Below the pieces are notes generated by a model. The model was not told where the DNA came from. It was given only the letters and a program-made list of their open reading frames with translations, and searched no databases. Source: Pantoea coffeiphila (GTDB lineage Bacteria > Pseudomonadota > Gammaproteobacteria > Enterobacterales > Enterobacteriaceae). Taken from it: DNA of 64,000 bases. Position 1 is the stretch's first letter; every line of letters starts with the position of its first letter. The DNA is taken from assembly GCF_016909495.1 (NCBI RefSeq), contig NZ_JAFBFW010000010.1, positions 1-64,000 of the forward strand, given 5' to 3'. Positions 62,493-64,000 of this stretch are shown here, in pieces. The position numbers were made by a program, and so were the translations under genes.

Positions 62493-62953
62493 TAAGCATC
62501 CTGCTGCTGCGCTGCACCTTCTGACTGCTGCAGATAGTTCATAAACAGCGCGTCGAAGTTAACCGGTGCAAGATTCAGCTGCGGGAAAGTACCGCGAGAA
62601 ACCAGGCTGGTGATGCATTCACGAGCATACGGGAACAGGATGTTCGGGCAGTATGCACCCAGGCAGTGTGCCATCTGCGTGCCTTCAATGCCGCTGACGG
62701 AGAAAATACCCGCCTGCTGAACTTCGCACAGGAACGCCGCTTCGTCGTTTACCGTTGCGGTTACGGTTACGCGCAGTACAACTTCATATACGTCGTCAGC
62801 CAGCTGAGTAGAGGCGGTATCAAGATCCAGCTTAACTTCCGGTTCCCACTCTTTCTGGAAAACCTGCGGTGCATTTGGCGCTTCAAAAGAGATGTCTTTG
62901 GTATAGATACGCTGGATCTGGAAAGCCATCTCGGTGTTGTTTTGTTCTGACAT
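62492..62953 (-). CDS. secB: protein-export chaperone SecB
   Basis: Tetrameric cytoplasmic chaperone delivering precursors to SecA. The protein is 153 aa. [14 protein letters not shown] and [16 protein letters not shown] match E. coli. Followed immediately by gpsA. Confidence 0.99.
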   Translation of the reverse strand: MSEQNNTEMAFQIQRIYTKDISFEAPNAPQVFQKEWEPEVKLDLDTASTQLADDVYEVVLRVTVTATVNDEAAFLCEVQQAGIFSVSGIEGTQMAHCLGAYCPNILFPYARECITSLVSRGTFPQLNLAPVNFDALFMNYLQQSEGAAQQQDA

Positions 62954-63039
62954 GATACGTAATCCTATGGGTTAATAATCCGTTATTGTGCCGCAGTGTT
63001 CGTCATCCTGTGAGCGCTCAGTGCGTACTCAGCTCGTTA

Positions 63040-63291
63040 CTATTTTAACAGCGGGTCAAGACCGCCGCGGCCGTCGAGCGCAAAGAGATCGTCACAGCCG
63101 CCAATGTGCTGTGCATCAATAAAAATTTGAGGAACGGTAGTCCGGCCGCTGCGTTTGATCATCACTTCACGCGTATCGGCATCCCCATCAATCGGGATTT
63201 CCTGATAGCTCACGCCTTTCTGATCCAACAGCGCTTTGGCACGATGGCAGAAAGGGCAGGTTGCTTTGGTATAGATCTCAATGTTAGCCAT
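63040..63291 (-). CDS. grxC: glutaredoxin 3
   Basis: Glutathione-dependent dithiol oxidoreductase of 83 aa with active site CPFC (C12, C15; E. coli has CPYC), TVPQIFID cis-Pro motif and GGCDDL glutathione turn. Between yibN and secB, as in E. coli. Confidence 0.98.
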   Translation of the reverse strand: MANIEIYTKATCPFCHRAKALLDQKGVSYQEIPIDGDADTREVMIKRSGRTTVPQIFIDAQHIGGCDDLFALDGRGGLDPLLK

Positions 63292-63308
63292 GCCGACACT
63301 CCTGAAGT

Positions 63309-63740
63309 TTACTTACCGCGAACCAGCGGCAGGTTCTCGCCGCTCCAGCCGGAAATACCGTCTTTCAGCACATACACCTGTGCAAATCCGGCAGCGTTCA
63401 GCTGCGACGCGGATTCACCTGCTGAAGTACCGGTCGCACAAACGACAATCAGCGGCTGCGCTTTGTGTTTTTCCAGTTCGCTGAAGCTGCCTTTTTTGAT
63501 ATCAGCAGCCAGTACGTTAACTGAATTTGAAATATGGCCTTTACGGAAGTCATCGCGCCCACGCACATCTACAACCACGGCATCTTCTTTATTGATTAAA
63601 CGGGTGGCTTCACCACGGCTAATCGTTTTTACTTTGGAGAACAGACCCTTAACCGTAGTCACGATCACCAAAACCAGCAAAACAACCCACGCCAGACTTA
63701 AAATTGTGTGATTGCCTGCAAACTGCATAATATCTTGCAT
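63309..63740 (-). CDS. yibN: YibN rhodanese-domain membrane protein
   Basis: 143 aa: one N-terminal membrane segment (about 11-30), then a rhodanese domain ([24 protein letters not shown]) ending [16 protein letters not shown], as in E. coli YibN. The active-site loop reads VVCATGTSA, so a cysteine is present at the rhodanese catalytic position. ATG at 63740 (MQDIMQFAG) chosen by alignment. Confidence 0.94.
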   Translation of the reverse strand: MQDIMQFAGNHTILSLAWVVLLVLVIVTTVKGLFSKVKTISRGEATRLINKEDAVVVDVRGRDDFRKGHISNSVNVLAADIKKGSFSELEKHKAQPLIVVCATGTSAGESASQLNAAGFAQVYVLKDGISGWSGENLPLVRGK

Positions 63741-64000
63741 GAGGGGTAACAACTCCCGGAAGGGTTAATAAGCTAAAAATAAGGCTTCTGAGTATACCTG
63801 CCAAGGCTGCCATGTACAGTCGATAAGCTGCTCAGAGTTATGTTTTCTGCGGCAGATTACAAAAAAAAGTTGCCTTAAGTGAAAAATACTATCCTGACAT
63901 AACGGTGTATCGTTCTTAAGCGGTTATTTGTTGTGCAGCGAGCCATTACGGCTGTCGCTCATCGTGATTCTGAAAGGATTAACGACCGCGCAAAAATCCC
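63741..64000. other. intergenic region to the right edge
   Basis: No gene seen in 260 bp. In E. coli yibN is divergent from gpmM, so this is probably the start of that divergent promoter region, with the gene beyond the window. A GAAAGGA-like ribosome site near 63974 has no ATG following within the window. Confidence 0.4.

Overview
This is chromosomal DNA of a gamma-proteobacterium of the order Enterobacterales. Nearly every gene is a close, full-length counterpart of an E. coli gene and much of the order is shared (murI-btuB-trmA-yijD-fabR-sthA-oxyR; ppc-metF-metL-metB-metJ; rpmE-priA-cytR-ftsN-hslVU-menA-rraA-zapB-glpFKX; sbp-pfkA-fieF-cpxP-cpxRA; yibN-grxC-secB-gpsA-cysE-trmL). Several departures from E. 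coli point to the Erwinia/Pantoea group (Erwiniaceae), which is an inference: a short-type argG lies inside the arginine cluster, a peroxiredoxin-glutaredoxin fusion follows oxyR, emrD sits between glpX and fpr, and cpxA directly abuts the trmL-cysE-gpsA-secB block.

Layout. 1-8.7 kb: an rrn P1 promoter pointing out of the left edge, murI/btuB with a cobalamin riboswitch, trmA, yijD-fabR, sthA, oxyR and the divergent peroxiredoxin under a conserved OxyR operator. 8.7-9.4 kb: an AT-rich pocket with an orphan double-glycine-leader (microcin-like) peptide gene and a tiny ORF followed by a terminator. 9.4-14.2 kb: argHGB divergent from argE across ARG boxes, with argC missing from its usual slot. 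14.4-22.7 kb: ppc and the methionine genes metF, metL, metB and metJ, with MetJ operators in front of metF and between metB and metJ. 22.7-24.8 kb: a LysR regulator divergent from a secreted Ntn hydrolase (penicillin V acylase/AHL acylase family). 24.8-33.9 kb: housekeeping genes, including hslVU with a sigma-32 promoter and a leader stem-loop. 34-42.2 kb: glpFKX, emrD, fpr, yiiR, yiiQ, tpiA.

42.2-53.0 kb is an accessory block between tpiA and cdh, which are neighbours in E. coli. It holds two MocR-type regulators, an AhpD-like protein, mqo, a LysE-type exporter, a glutathione transferase, a PhzF-family isomerase, an SDR oxidoreductase, a LysR regulator and yhjD. Between phzF and the SDR gene is a striking (TTGC)14 microsatellite enclosed by an imperfect inverted repeat. 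53-64 kb: cdh, sbp, pfkA (Cra site), fieF, cpxP with the CpxQ sRNA in its 3' UTR, cpxRA, trmL, cysE, gpsA, secB, grxC and yibN.

No tRNA or rRNA gene body, CRISPR array, insertion sequence, integrase or phage gene was seen. The most unusual items are the inverted-repeat-enclosed tetranucleotide array, the orphan microcin-like precursor, the absence of argC from an otherwise intact arginine cluster, and the use of the ancestral oxyR/oxyS operator by a peroxiredoxin fusion gene.
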